Numbered from the stretch's first letter, positions 35,615 through 45,819 are shown. The stretch is DNA of 64,000 nt from Candidatus Phytoplasma oryzae (GCA_027945135.1 CP116038.1:434001-498000); one strand, 5' to 3'. Numbers and translations: made by a program. The notes: generated by a model not told the origin, from the sequence alone.

Positions 35615-36658
35615 TTATCTATTATTAAATAAATTTTTTATTGTTTTTAATCCTTTTTTAGTCATAAAAACTTTATTTTTTTTTAAAATAAGATATTTTT
35701 TTTCAAAAAGAAATTTATCCTTTTTCTTAATATCAAAATTTCCATTATTTTCATAATAAAAATGAATTAATTTTTGAAATTTAATAATTTTTCTACGATA
35801 TTTTAACCTTTTAGAATAACTTTGAAAAATTCCGTATTTAGGAGATAATAAAATAGAAAATAAAAAAACAAAAAACATAATCACAATAATAACAGGACCT
35901 GTAGGCATATGCGGAATTTTATTACTAATAAAAGTTCCTATAAAACCTGTTAACAAAATAATAAAAATAGATACCCAAATATTAATATTTAAATGATCAC
36001 TAAATTGTCTAGAAATAATACTCGGAACAATTAAAAAAGCACTTGTTAAAATGATACCTATTAATTTTAAACTACTTATTATAATGCCAATTAACAAAAA
36101 ATTTAAAATAAATCGAATTAAATTTGTATTAAAACCTATACTTTGTGCAAAAATTTCATCAAAAATAAAAATTTTAAGTTCTTTCCATAACAATAAAACT
36201 AAAACCAAGATTATTGAGGTCATAACCCCTATATAAAAGACATTCTTTAAAGAAATCAAGGCGGCTTGTCCTAAAATAAATTTTTCCAAAACAGCAATCT
36301 TATTATCAGTCATTTTATTTTGAATAAAACAAATCAAAATATTACCTAAACCAAAAAAAGATGAAAGTACTAAAGATAAAATAGTATCCATTTTAATTTT
36401 AGAATATTTTTTTATTATTTCCATCAAAGTTAAAGAAATAAAAGCTCCCAAAAAAGAACCTATCCATAAAACCCACTCACTAGTATTTCTAACCCAAATA
36501 TAAACCAAAGATATGCCAGGTAGAACAGTATGTGAAATAGCATCCCCTACTAAAGATTGTTTTTTTAAAACAATAAAAACTCCTAAAACACTAGCTCCAA
36601 AACCTAAAAAATAAATTCCCAACAATACTTTTAAAAAAGTATAATTTAACAACCCCAT
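35615..36658 (-). CDS. Metal ABC transporter permease with C-terminal tail
   Basis: 347 residues. ABC-3 permease: KKQSLVGDAISHTVLPGISL near the N-terminus, about eight membrane helices and TSAFLIVPSIISRQFSDH. A soluble tail (LIHFYYENNGNFDIKKK ... LKKNKVFMTKKGLKTIKNLF) resembles a shortened version of the winged-helix-like tail on the second permease. It starts 16 bases after the ATPase stop and ends 26 bases before the second permease. The two likely form the heteromeric channel of the transporter. Confidence 0.9.
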   Translation of the reverse strand: MGLLNYTFLKVLLGIYFLGFGASVLGVFIVLKKQSLVGDAISHTVLPGISLVYIWVRNTSEWVLWIGSFLGAFISLTLMEIIKKYSKIKMDTILSLVLSSFFGLGNILICFIQNKMTDNKIAVLEKFILGQAALISLKNVFYIGVMTSIILVLVLLLWKELKIFIFDEIFAQSIGFNTNLIRFILNFLLIGIIISSLKLIGIILTSAFLIVPSIISRQFSDHLNINIWVSIFIILLTGFIGTFISNKIPHMPTGPVIIVIMFFVFLFSILLSPKYGIFQSYSKRLKYRRKIIKFQKLIHFYYENNGNFDIKKKDKFLFEKKYLILKKNKVFMTKKGLKTIKNLFNNR

Positions 36659-36674
36659 ATTTTAAAATCTCTTT

Positions 36675-37412
36675 CTAATTATTTAATTTTATTAACATTT
36701 GATTAGAATAAGTTTTTTGAATATTTTCATTATTAAAAACATAAGAAACAGGGCCGCTAGCTATTTTTTGAACATTTAAGAAAACAACATAATCGAAATA
36801 TTTTTGAACAGTTGTTAAGTCATGATGCACTACAATAATAGTTTTATTTTTTTTTTTCAAACTTTTAAGTAAACAAATAATTTTTCTTTCTGTTTGAATA
36901 TCTACTCCTTGAAAAGGCTCATCCATTAAATAAATTTCTCCTTGTTGCGCCAATGACCTAGCTAAAAAAATTCTTTGTTGTTGTCCTCCTGACAATTCTG
37001 ATATTTGTCTATTCATAAAAGGAATCATGTCTAATTCTTTTAAAGCTTGCAAAGCAATTTTTTTATCCTCTTGTGTAGGTCTTTTGAACCAACCTAAATG
37101 TCCGTATCTACCCATTAAAACAACATCAAAAACTGTAATAGGAAAATGCCAATCGACCGAATTTCTTTGAGGAACATAGGATATTTTTTTTCTAATCTGT
37201 TTATATTTTTGATTATTAAACAAAATATTACCAGAAATTTTAGGTATTAATTCTATCATAGTTTTAACTAAAGTAGATTTTCCTGCACCATTAGGACCCA
37301 CAACGGCTGTCAAAGAACTATCAAAAAAATCAATATCGATATCCCATAAAACTGGTTTTATATTATAAGCAACTGTTAAATCTTTAATTTGAATAGCAAT
37401 CTTATTATTCAT
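36675..37412 (-). CDS. Metal ABC transporter ATP-binding protein
   Basis: 245 residues. Walker A GPNGAGKST (39-47), Q-loop VPQRNSVDW, signature LSGGQQQR, Walker B IYLMDEP and H-loop VVHHDL are all intact. The sequence is of the Mn/Zn/Fe (ZnuC/MntB) subgroup; WHFPITVFDVVLMGRYGHLGWF after the Q-loop is typical. It energises the two permeases that follow. Confidence 0.94.
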   Translation of the reverse strand: MNNKIAIQIKDLTVAYNIKPVLWDIDIDFFDSSLTAVVGPNGAGKSTLVKTMIELIPKISGNILFNNQKYKQIRKKISYVPQRNSVDWHFPITVFDVVLMGRYGHLGWFKRPTQEDKKIALQALKELDMIPFMNRQISELSGGQQQRIFLARSLAQQGEIYLMDEPFQGVDIQTERKIICLLKSLKKKNKTIIVVHHDLTTVQKYFDYVVFLNVQKIASGPVSYVFNNENIQKTYSNQMLIKLNN

Positions 37413-37455
37413 TTTTCACTTTCTTTTAATTTTATTTTAATATTTTTTCAAAAAA

Positions 37456-38532
37456 CTATGATAATTCTGTTTCTATAATATGTATATTGTGTAAAAAAGT
37501 ACCTATATAACTTGAAAGCTTATATTTTTTATTTTGATTATCATCAAAAACTTCAAAAGAACCATCATCTTGACCTAAAGAATCTGAAAATAATTCTTTT
37601 TCGCTTATTTTAATATAATGACCTTTATTTTCAACAGCTTCTTTTAAACTATTTAAAGATTCATGAGAAAGAGAAGATTCAGAAAAAATAGCTTTTACTT
37701 TTTTTCGAGCCAATTCATCAGCTAAAAGATTAATATCTGCAATACTAGTTTCTGTCTGAGTGGAAATACCTTGTATAGAACGTAAATCAAATTGAACAAT
37801 GTTTTTATATGCTAAATAACTAAAAGCATCATGAGCAGTTACTAACATTAAAGTATTACATTTTTTATTCAGTTCGCTTATTTTTTTTTGAAAATATTTT
37901 TTTAATTCTTCTAACTCATTCTTATATAATTGAAAATTATATTCTAATTTTTTAAAATCTTCTTCTTTTTTCAAAATATATATTATAATATTTTTTATTT
38001 TTTCTAAAACTTGCTGCCATAAATCTATACTAAACCAAATATGAGGATCTTCTTGTAAGGTTTCTGCATCTATTCTAATATCTTTTCGATCTATATCAGA
38101 AGAAACTGAAAAAAATTTTTTCATATCATATTCTTCAGATAATATTTTTAAAGATTCAGCCATTTTAGCTTCTAAATGCAAACCATTTATAAAAACTAAA
38201 TCAGCTTTTTTGATTTTTTTACGATCTGAAAGTTTAGTTTTATAATTATGAGGATCTATTCCATAACCCATTAAAGAAAAACTTTTAATATTTTCAATTT
38301 TTTCATATTTATTTTCATTTATATCTACATTTCCAATCAAATGACTAATTAAATCATTTAACATAGTAGTAGTAGAAATAATAACTTTTTCTTCTGGTTG
38401 ATTTTTTGTATTATTTGTGAAAAAATAAGAAAATAAAATATATATTATAAAAAAAGTCAAAAGAAACATTAATAAAAACCAAATATTTTTAAATGACAAA
38501 AAAAAATTTTTTATTGTTTTTAAATATTTCAT
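37456..38532 (-). CDS. Metal-binding substrate-binding protein (ZnuA/PsaA family)
   Basis: 358 residues. An N-terminal membrane anchor (about 18-38) replaces the lipoprotein signal; no lipobox is evident. Ligands of the cluster A-I family: His95 (GIDPHNY), His164 (DPHIWF), Glu285 (IFSESS), and Asp317 or Asp322 in the SDSLGQDDG stretch. His234 is in VTAHDAF. His/His/Glu/Asp favours Mn or Fe over Zn, but family members vary. It delivers metal to the permeases. First gene of the operon. Confidence 0.92.
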   Translation of the reverse strand: MKYLKTIKNFFLSFKNIWFLLMFLLTFFIIYILFSYFFTNNTKNQPEEKVIISTTTMLNDLISHLIGNVDINENKYEKIENIKSFSLMGYGIDPHNYKTKLSDRKKIKKADLVFINGLHLEAKMAESLKILSEEYDMKKFFSVSSDIDRKDIRIDAETLQEDPHIWFSIDLWQQVLEKIKNIIIYILKKEEDFKKLEYNFQLYKNELEELKKYFQKKISELNKKCNTLMLVTAHDAFSYLAYKNIVQFDLRSIQGISTQTETSIADINLLADELARKKVKAIFSESSLSHESLNSLKEAVENKGHYIKISEKELFSDSLGQDDGSFEVFDDNQNKKYKLSSYIGTFLHNIHIIETELS

Positions 38533-38538
38533 AGCTAA

Positions 38539-39342
38539 TTAAACACTAAAATCATAAATATAAGTTAATGATTTAATTAAATTAATAATTTTATTAGCTT
38601 TAATTTCGCTATTACAATCTTTTTGAGATGCAAAATATTGTTCTAATTGAGATAAATCTAAATTACTACTAAAAAAAATAGGTAATTTATTTTCGTAACG
38701 ATAATACAAAAAAGACAAAAAAATATCATCTCGAAAAAAATCATTCATATTCTCTGAACCTAAATCATCTAAAATAAGAAAAGAAACATTTTTCAAATAA
38801 TTTAATTTATTTTCTACAGCTTCATTATACCAAGTTTTAAATTGTCTTACTAAATCTGGCATAAATAAGAATAAAAAAGAAGTTTTTTTTTTCATTAATA
38901 TTTTAGCCAATATTTTAAGCAAAAAAGTTTTTCCTACATTGAAAGGTCCATGTAAATAAAATCCTTTTTTAAATTTATTTAAATTTTTAGTAAATAACTT
39001 AATTTTATTAAAAACTTTTTCTTGATAAGAATTCATCATTTTTAAATTATTTAAACGAATATCATTTAATTGAATTTTTTGATTAAATAAAATACTAGAT
39101 CTTTGCAAATCATCTTCAAAATGAATATTTTGTATTTGAGATGTTTCTCTAAAAACCACATGTACGTAAGGTTTCATTTTTAAAACCATCTCATATCCAG
39201 AACTAACTATTTGATCTTTATTTTCTAAATAATTATATACAATTAAAAGATCTTTATCTTCAATTTTCAAATTCTTGGTTTCATCATTTTTCAATATAAA
39301 AGATCTAATTTTTTCTAAATATTGTTTATTATTAGGAAACAT
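38539..39342 (-). CDS. dnaI: Primosomal helicase loader DnaI
   Basis: 267 residues from ATG 39342, which has GAGG 9 bases upstream; the in-frame ATG at 39360 precedes that site. N-terminal helicase-binding domain, then an AAA+ domain: GPFNVGKTFLL (Walker A), FLILDDLGSENM (Walker B) and SSNLDLSQL (sensor). It loads DnaB-type helicase at origins and forks in Firmicutes. It is directly downstream of the DnaB initiation protein, as in Bacillus. It starts just after the stop of that gene. Confidence 0.88.
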   Translation of the reverse strand: MFPNNKQYLEKIRSFILKNDETKNLKIEDKDLLIVYNYLENKDQIVSSGYEMVLKMKPYVHVVFRETSQIQNIHFEDDLQRSSILFNQKIQLNDIRLNNLKMMNSYQEKVFNKIKLFTKNLNKFKKGFYLHGPFNVGKTFLLKILAKILMKKKTSFLFLFMPDLVRQFKTWYNEAVENKLNYLKNVSFLILDDLGSENMNDFFRDDIFLSFLYYRYENKLPIFFSSNLDLSQLEQYFASQKDCNSEIKANKIINLIKSLTYIYDFSV

Positions 39343-39363
39343 TTTATACGACCTCTTCATTAT

Positions 39364-40578
39364 TTATTCATTATTTAAACTTAAATCTCTTTTTATGTCT
39401 TCTAACCATTTAGGTCTAATTTTATTATTTTTTTTATTTATTTTAATTTTTTTTGAATTTTTTTCTATTAAAAAATTATAAGCTAATTCAGTAGAAATCA
39501 TTCCTTGATCTAACCAAGAATCTAAAATAGTTTGAAAATAATTATAAGAAATGAAAGCGATTTCTTCTTGTTCTTTCACTTTACAAACATACATAATCAA
39601 AGAATTTAATATTCCCTTTTCTATGTTACTATTTTGATCAACCAATTTAAAAACGATATTTTGTAAATTATTAGAAGCTTCCCTATTTTTAACAAAATTA
39701 TTAATAATTTTGTAAGGATCCGTTTTTTGTAAATAAAAAATCATTTTATCTTTTTCATTTTGAGAATTTTTATTACTCATCAATTGAACTTTACAATCTT
39801 TTTTAATGAATTTACATTTTAAAAAAATTCTTAATTTATTTAAATCTAGTGCTTCTTCAAAATTTTTGCGAAATACTTCTTGATAAACTGAAGACATCTC
39901 TTTAGGAGTCAAACCATAAACAAAACTTAATTTCATAATATAATTTATGCTTTTATATTCAAACAAAAAAGGTTTTTTAAAACGTTCTGGCAATTCACTT
40001 ACAAAAAAATTAAAATCAAAATTATTAAAAAAATTCTGATCTAAATTATTATTTTTAATCGGATATTTATTTATTTCTTTTGTAATATTTATTTTATGAA
40101 AACTAAAAATATCTTGAAATTTTTTACTGATATTTTGATAATTAGCAAAATTAATATTATTTTGAGGAAAAAATATCTTTTCTAAATTAAAATAAATTTC
40201 TGAACCAACAGTACTGAATAAAAATTGACTTAAAATAGGATCTTGAAAAAAAGAATCAGAATTTAAAGGAGATTTTATTAAATAAATTTTTTTACGAAAA
40301 TTTCCAGAATTTTGAAAAGTATTTAATAAACCAATAGCTTCTAATTTATCTATATTATTTTTAAAATTTTCAAAATCAATATTTAAAAAATCTAACAAAA
40401 ACTTGTAATTATATTCAAATTGTGAATAATTATGATCTTGACTTAACCAATAAAAAGTTTGATAAATATTTAAAGAATCATTTCCTATTATAGGTAAATA
40501 AAGCAAGATTATAATTTTATAATCTTCTAAAGTTAAATTTTTTTGATTTTTAATTATAATTTGATCTAATAAATGCAT
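39364..40578 (-). CDS. dnaB: Replication initiation and membrane-attachment protein DnaB (Firmicute type)
   Basis: 404 residues, DnaB/DnaD superfamily of Firmicutes (not the helicase). The N-terminal winged-helix region (LTLEDYKIIILLYLPIIGND) is followed by the DDBH2/DnaD-like C-terminal block: PYKIINNFVKNREASNNLQN, ILNSLIMYVCKVKEQEEI and FQTILDSWLDQGMIS. It helps remodel the origin and load helicase together with DnaD and DnaI. In Bacillus it is also placed before dnaI, and here mutM precedes it. Confidence 0.87.
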   Translation of the reverse strand: MHLLDQIIIKNQKNLTLEDYKIIILLYLPIIGNDSLNIYQTFYWLSQDHNYSQFEYNYKFLLDFLNIDFENFKNNIDKLEAIGLLNTFQNSGNFRKKIYLIKSPLNSDSFFQDPILSQFLFSTVGSEIYFNLEKIFFPQNNINFANYQNISKKFQDIFSFHKINITKEINKYPIKNNNLDQNFFNNFDFNFFVSELPERFKKPFLFEYKSINYIMKLSFVYGLTPKEMSSVYQEVFRKNFEEALDLNKLRIFLKCKFIKKDCKVQLMSNKNSQNEKDKMIFYLQKTDPYKIINNFVKNREASNNLQNIVFKLVDQNSNIEKGILNSLIMYVCKVKEQEEIAFISYNYFQTILDSWLDQGMISTELAYNFLIEKNSKKIKINKKNNKIRPKWLEDIKRDLSLNNE

Positions 40579-40588
40579 AAAAAACCTT

Positions 40589-41413
40589 CTATCTAGATAA
40601 TTTTTGGCATTTTATACAAAAATAAGAACTTCGGCCATCTATTTTTTTTCTTTGAATTATTTCACTACAAAAACAACATTTGGTATTATCTTTTTTATAA
40701 ACTAAAAGTTTTTTTTGAAAAGATCCTTTTTTTCCTAAAACTGTAAAAGTACTAATAGAAGAACCGCCTGAAGCGATAGAATCTAATAAAATTATTTTAG
40801 CCTCTTTTATTATTGAATTAATTTGTTTAAAACTAAGAGAAGAAGATCGAGTTTCAGGATGAATACGAGTTATAAAAAGTATTTCATTGGCATAAATATT
40901 ACCAATTCCTGAAATAACTTTTTGATTTAGCAAATTTTTTTTAATAGAAATATTACTTTTTTTTAAACTATTATAAAAATTTTTAACATTTATATCAAAA
41001 GGATCTGGAGCTAATTGATTAAGTGGTTTTTTTTTTAAATAATCTTGTTTATTAAAAAGAATAAATCTTCCAAATTTACGAAAATCATAATATCTCAAAA
41101 TTAAATTATTTTCTAACATTATCCTAAAATGTTCATGTTTATCATTAACACTAGACATTTTTATTGAATGAGAAATATTAAACTTACCTTCCATTCTTAA
41201 ATGACCTACCAAAACTAAATCATCACTTAAAAAAAATAACAAAAATTTTCCTTTTCTTTGAATATCTAAAAAAGTTTTAAAACAAATTCTTTGAAATAAT
41301 TCTATACTAGAAATGATAGATTCAGAAAAAACTTTTAATTCTATAATTTTTTTATTAATTAAATATTTTTTTAAACTTTGAACTGTTATTTCTACTTCTG
41401 GCAATTCTGGCAT
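40589..41413 (-). CDS. mutM: Formamidopyrimidine-DNA glycosylase
   Basis: 274 residues. N-terminal MPELPEVEI with catalytic Pro2 and Glu3; GHLRMEGKF with the beta-elimination Lys; QKVISGIGNIYANEILF, the helix-two-turn-helix; and the zinc finger CCFCSE ... YFCIKCQ. All catalytic parts are present. It removes oxidised purines (8-oxoguanine, Fapy) from DNA. It lies 10 bases upstream of the dnaB initiation gene on the same strand, so co-transcribed. Confidence 0.95.
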   Translation of the reverse strand: MPELPEVEITVQSLKKYLINKKIIELKVFSESIISSIELFQRICFKTFLDIQRKGKFLLFFLSDDLVLVGHLRMEGKFNISHSIKMSSVNDKHEHFRIMLENNLILRYYDFRKFGRFILFNKQDYLKKKPLNQLAPDPFDINVKNFYNSLKKSNISIKKNLLNQKVISGIGNIYANEILFITRIHPETRSSSLSFKQINSIIKEAKIILLDSIASGGSSISTFTVLGKKGSFQKKLLVYKKDNTKCCFCSEIIQRKKIDGRSSYFCIKCQKLSR

Positions 41414-41499
41414 TATTTACATTATTCCTTTAACATTAATATATTTTTTTCAAAATAGATATTCAAAATATTATTTATTTATAAAATACAATTTTTAAC

Positions 41500-41862
41500 T
41501 TAAGAAGAATTAATGGATTTTAATCTTTCTTCTTCGCTTAATTGTTGAAATCGATCAATAAATAAAACATTTTGATTTTTTTGTATTGTAATTTTTCCCT
41601 TTACTATTCTAATAATTTGTTCGGATTGTAAAAAAAATTCAGGATTATCGTCATCTATATGTTCGAAAAATACAATAACTTCTAAAAAACTATATTTTTT
41701 TCCTTCATACACAAAAAATAAATTCTTTAAAAACCATTCTTTCTTAATTTCATTATTTTTTAATTTTAAATATCTAACATAAACTTTAATATTTATATTG
41801 CTTAAAATAATAAATTCATTATCTTTTGAATTGTTACAAAAATTTTTTTTTAAAAAATACAT
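41500..41862 (-). CDS. Hypothetical protein upstream of mutM
   Basis: 120 residues. Beta-rich, soluble: FIILSNINIKVYVRYLK, then FFVYEGKKYSFLEVIVFFEH, then GKITIQKNQNVLFIDRFQQL. ATG 41862 has an AGGATGG site. No family is recognised. Its place in the mutM-dnaB-dnaI run gives no clear clue. Probably a real gene because the strand composition and start signals are good. Confidence 0.6.
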   Translation of the reverse strand: MYFLKKNFCNNSKDNEFIILSNINIKVYVRYLKLKNNEIKKEWFLKNLFFVYEGKKYSFLEVIVFFEHIDDDNPEFFLQSEQIIRIVKGKITIQKNQNVLFIDRFQQLSEEERLKSINSS

Positions 41863-42151
41863 AAATCCATCCTAATACCTTTTCTAATATTAATCTTATG
41901 TTAAAAAAATTTATTTATAATATTAATAAAATATTTTAAGTTTATCTGTTTTTTTATAATAAAAATAATTTTTAATTTATTAATAAAATTTATTTTGGAA
42001 ATAAAAAATTTTTAATACTAAAATTTTATATTTGTTTTCCAATTATATTAATTTCCAATTGAGTATTAAAATTTAACAAAAACTATCTATTTACATTTCA
42101 AATATACTATTTTATTATAGTAGAAATGCTTTAAAAAAAATTTATTTTATT

Positions 42152-43858
42152 CTAAATAGACAAAATAATAGGAATAATTATCGGTCTTCTTAATGTTAAA
42201 TTATAAATTTTATCACTAATAAAATCTATTAAATATTTTTTCAAACAATTTTTATTTAATTTTTCATTTTTTAATAAATAAACTTGTGTTTTTTGTTTAA
42301 TTTCTAAAGAAACCTCTTGAATTAGTTTTTTGTTAGTTTTCATATAAATAAAACCTCTAGAAACAATCATAGGAAAATTCAATATTCTCTTTTTCTTAAA
42401 ATCTATAGACAAAATAACTGATAATAATCCTTTTTCGCTTAAAATTTTTCTTTCTTTCAAAATTAAATTACTTAAATCTTCTGTGCCAGAATCATCAATA
42501 TAAATATTAGAATTAAATTTTTTACAAATAATTTCTGCATTATCAGAATTAATACCAACTACATCTCCATTATCTAAAATAAAAATGTTTTTTTCTTCTA
42601 AACCACATTCCACAGCTAATTGTTTATGAGCTCTTAACATAATATGTTCTCCGTGCACTGGTATAAAAAACTTAGGTTTAATTAAATTTAATATTAATTT
42701 TAAATCACTTTGGCTAGCATGACCTGAAGCATGAGTTTCAACAAGAAATCCATTAATAATAACGTTTATATTCATTTTAAACAATAAATCTAAAATTTTG
42801 TTAACACTATCTTGATTTCCTGGTATCGGTGAGGAAGAAAAAATAACTGTATCATTTTGATTTAATTTTATTTGTCTATGAATTCCGTTAGCCATTCTAC
42901 TTAAAGCAGCTAAAGGTTCTCCTTGTGAACCAGTACAAAGTAAAGTTATATTAGTATATTTTTCAATATTATTACCAGTTACAATAACACCCTTAGGAAT
43001 TTTCAGATAACCATTTTTAATACCTATTTCAATAGCTTTTTCCATGCTCCTTCCGAATACAGTAACTTTTCTTTTTGTTAAAACACTAGATTCTATAATT
43101 TGTTTAATACGATAAAAATTAGAAGCAAAAGTAACGATTACTATTCTTCCTTTAATTTTATAAAAGAGTTGAGAAATAGTATTTCCGACTGTATTCTCTG
43201 ATTTAATCATACCTTTATGTTGAGCATTAGTAGAATCTGATAGTAAACACAAAACCCCTTCTTTAGATAAATCAGAAATTTTTTCATATTCAGCTAACGG
43301 ACCAGCAGGAGTTTGATCAACTTTAAAATCTCCTGTATAAAAAAGAATATTATTTTGATTTTCGAATTTATTTTTAAAAACAATTCCATAAGAATCAGGT
43401 ATAGAATGATTCATTCTTACAAAAGATATTTCTGTATTACCAAATTTTATCTTAGAATCCTTTGAATATCTTGTCATTATGTTCACATAATTATTTAATT
43501 TATGTTCTATTAACTTTAATTCAATCAAATCATAAGCAATACCAGTAACAAAAATACGTGGAATTTTTATTTTCTTAAGAAGAAAAGGGATGCCACCTAT
43601 ATGATCTTCATGTCCATGAGTTACAAAAATACCTATAATTCTATTCTCATTTTTTAATAAATATTCATAATTAGGAATTACATAATTAATACCTAAAAAA
43701 GAATCACTAGAAAAAGAAATACCAGAGTCGACTATAAAAATTTGTTGATCTATTTCAAAAATATACATGTTTTTACCGATTTCGCCTATACCACCTAAAG
43801 CATAAAAAAATATATTATATTTCTTAGCTAAAAAATTTTTTTCAAGAACATTATCCAT
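42152..43858 (-). CDS. rnjA: Ribonuclease J
   Basis: 568 residues, family length. Metallo-beta-lactamase domain with the catalytic HGHEDH (81-86), NHSIPDSYG (His), FYTGDFKVD (Asp), beta-CASP motifs ETHASGHASQSDL (His) and FFIPVHGE (His). All metal ligands are present, so it is an active 5'-3' exo/endonuclease that processes and degrades mRNA. Its paralog lies directly upstream and has lost the metal site. The two likely form a complex like RNase J1/J2. Confidence 0.95.
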   Translation of the reverse strand: MDNVLEKNFLAKKYNIFFYALGGIGEIGKNMYIFEIDQQIFIVDSGISFSSDSFLGINYVIPNYEYLLKNENRIIGIFVTHGHEDHIGGIPFLLKKIKIPRIFVTGIAYDLIELKLIEHKLNNYVNIMTRYSKDSKIKFGNTEISFVRMNHSIPDSYGIVFKNKFENQNNILFYTGDFKVDQTPAGPLAEYEKISDLSKEGVLCLLSDSTNAQHKGMIKSENTVGNTISQLFYKIKGRIVIVTFASNFYRIKQIIESSVLTKRKVTVFGRSMEKAIEIGIKNGYLKIPKGVIVTGNNIEKYTNITLLCTGSQGEPLAALSRMANGIHRQIKLNQNDTVIFSSSPIPGNQDSVNKILDLLFKMNINVIINGFLVETHASGHASQSDLKLILNLIKPKFFIPVHGEHIMLRAHKQLAVECGLEEKNIFILDNGDVVGINSDNAEIICKKFNSNIYIDDSGTEDLSNLILKERKILSEKGLLSVILSIDFKKKRILNFPMIVSRGFIYMKTNKKLIQEVSLEIKQKTQVYLLKNEKLNKNCLKKYLIDFISDKIYNLTLRRPIIIPIILSI

Positions 43859-43945
43859 TTATTTTATAATCCTTTCACTTCTTCCAAAAAAACATGTAAA
43901 CATAATAAAAAATTATTATTATTTTATTTCAAAATGAAATAAAAA

Positions 43946-45625
43946 TTAATAAATAGAAATTAAAACAGGAATAATAACAGGTCTTTTTTTAGTTTCTTTA
44001 AAAATAAATTTAGACAATATTTCTTTTAAATTATTCTTAAAATCACTCCATTTAAGCTGATTTTGATTATTCAAAAAATTATCATAAATATTTTTTATAA
44101 AAATTTCTTTTATTTTATCCAAAAGATTTTCAATTTTACTTTTATCCAAAAAACCTTTGCTAACTAGTTCTGTATTACCCACAATTCTTCTATTTCTCAT
44201 ACTAATACCACAAACTATAATAATAACTCCATCATTTGCCAAAAGTTCTCTATCTTTTAAAATATAATTATTACCATCTAAAACAGGAGTTCCATCTATT
44301 AAAATTTCTCCTAAATTTTTAAAAAATTTTTTTTTAATATAAGGTTTAGTTTTACTATCAAAAATCCATTTATCTCCATTTTCCAACATAAAAATATTTT
44401 TTTCTTCATAATTAAAATTTTTAGAAATTTTTTTTATTTGATATTGATGTCTATATTCTCCAACAACAGGCAATAAAAATTGAGGTTTTAATAAATGCAA
44501 CATTAATTTAAAATTTTCTTCATAATTATAAGAAAGTGTTAATAAATCTTCTTCTAAGATATCTACAATAAAACCATTTCGAGCTAAAATATCTAATGTT
44601 TTGCTTTTAATTTCATCAATACCTGTTACTTCTATAGACAATAGTAAAATTTGATCTTGTGGATTTAATTTCATTAAACGATCTGTTTGTTTACACATTC
44701 TCTGTAAACGATAAAAAGGTTCGAATCTTTTACCTACTACAATTATAACTAAATTTTTATATTTTAAAAAATCATTTGAATTTTTTAAATCTACTAAAAA
44801 ATCTTCAGGTATTTTTAAATAACCTTTTTTTAAAGCTAAATCAATAATTTTTTCACTTTTTCTTCCTAAAATAACAATTTTCAAATTAAATTCTACAGCT
44901 AAATCAATAGCCAATTGAATTTTCAACAAATCTGGTATTAAAAAAGAAATAATAATATTATTTTTAATACTAGCAAAATAACTACTAAAATAATATTCTA
45001 AAAGTTCTTCTTTTTTTTGTTTTATAATACTAAAAGCTCCTTGAGAAGCATGAATAAAGGCTAAAACTTTTTTTTCTCCTAATTTAGCTAAACTAGAAAA
45101 ATTAGTTTGAAAATTTTTATTTTTAGATTGCAAAAAATGCATTTCACTTATATAAACAATAAATCCTTGAGGAGTTTCAAAAGATAATCCCAAAGTTTCT
45201 GGTAAAAAATGTGATATACCAAAAAAAAATACATTAGTGTCTGAAAAACTTATTTTAGAATTTTCATTTACAATATTCAAAGTAACATTTTTAGTATTTA
45301 TATTATTTTGTTGAAGATTATTTTTAATAACTTCTATAACGAAATCTGAAGAATAAATAGGAACGTTTAAGTTCTGGATCAAATAAGATAAAGCGCCTGA
45401 ATGTGTTTCAAAAGCAGAAGTGATAAAAATAGCTTTAATTTGATCTTTAATAAGATCTAATTTAGTATATTCAGGAATAATACAATCTATTCCGTGAGTT
45501 AAAATATCAGGATATTTAATACCTGCATCTAAAATAAAATAAGAAGAATTAATTTTTAGTAAATAAAAATTTTTACCATTTTCTCCTATACCTCCTAAAG
45601 CTGAAAAATTGATTTCTTGTTGCAT
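43946..45625 (-). CDS. RNase J paralog with destroyed active site
   Basis: 559 residues from ATG 45625; AAGGAG lies upstream inside the longer TTG frame. The whole length is RNase J-like (INFSALGGIGENGKNFYLL; beta-CASP; C-terminal domain ending KRPVIIPVLI), but motif 2 HGHEDH is SAFETH (77-82), the GD of motif 4 is SE (VYISEMH), the ETHASGHAS of beta-CASP is DLLTLSYNY, and PVHGE is PVVGE. So nearly all metal ligands are gone. Likely a structural or RNA-binding partner of the active RNase J next door. Conserved length argues against simple decay. Confidence 0.88.
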   Translation of the reverse strand: MQQEINFSALGGIGENGKNFYLLKINSSYFILDAGIKYPDILTHGIDCIIPEYTKLDLIKDQIKAIFITSAFETHSGALSYLIQNLNVPIYSSDFVIEVIKNNLQQNNINTKNVTLNIVNENSKISFSDTNVFFFGISHFLPETLGLSFETPQGFIVYISEMHFLQSKNKNFQTNFSSLAKLGEKKVLAFIHASQGAFSIIKQKKEELLEYYFSSYFASIKNNIIISFLIPDLLKIQLAIDLAVEFNLKIVILGRKSEKIIDLALKKGYLKIPEDFLVDLKNSNDFLKYKNLVIIVVGKRFEPFYRLQRMCKQTDRLMKLNPQDQILLLSIEVTGIDEIKSKTLDILARNGFIVDILEEDLLTLSYNYEENFKLMLHLLKPQFLLPVVGEYRHQYQIKKISKNFNYEEKNIFMLENGDKWIFDSKTKPYIKKKFFKNLGEILIDGTPVLDGNNYILKDRELLANDGVIIIVCGISMRNRRIVGNTELVSKGFLDKSKIENLLDKIKEIFIKNIYDNFLNNQNQLKWSDFKNNLKEILSKFIFKETKKRPVIIPVLISIY

Positions 45626-45819
45626 TTTATGACAATACTCCTTCAATATTATTAAATATATATATAGTATGAATATATAAATTGAATTTTTTTATTTATT
45701 TTTATTTATTGGATAAAATAAGTTTTTATATTTTTTATATTTTTTTTATAATAATGAAGAAAGTTAATATATTTCAAAATATTATTAAATAATACAAAAA
45801 AAGGAAGTTATTTTATTAT

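Noticed and set aside
38539-41413. Chromosomal origin of replication
   Set aside because: dnaI and dnaB (initiation) are here, but there is no dnaA or dnaN and no clear cluster of DnaA boxes.
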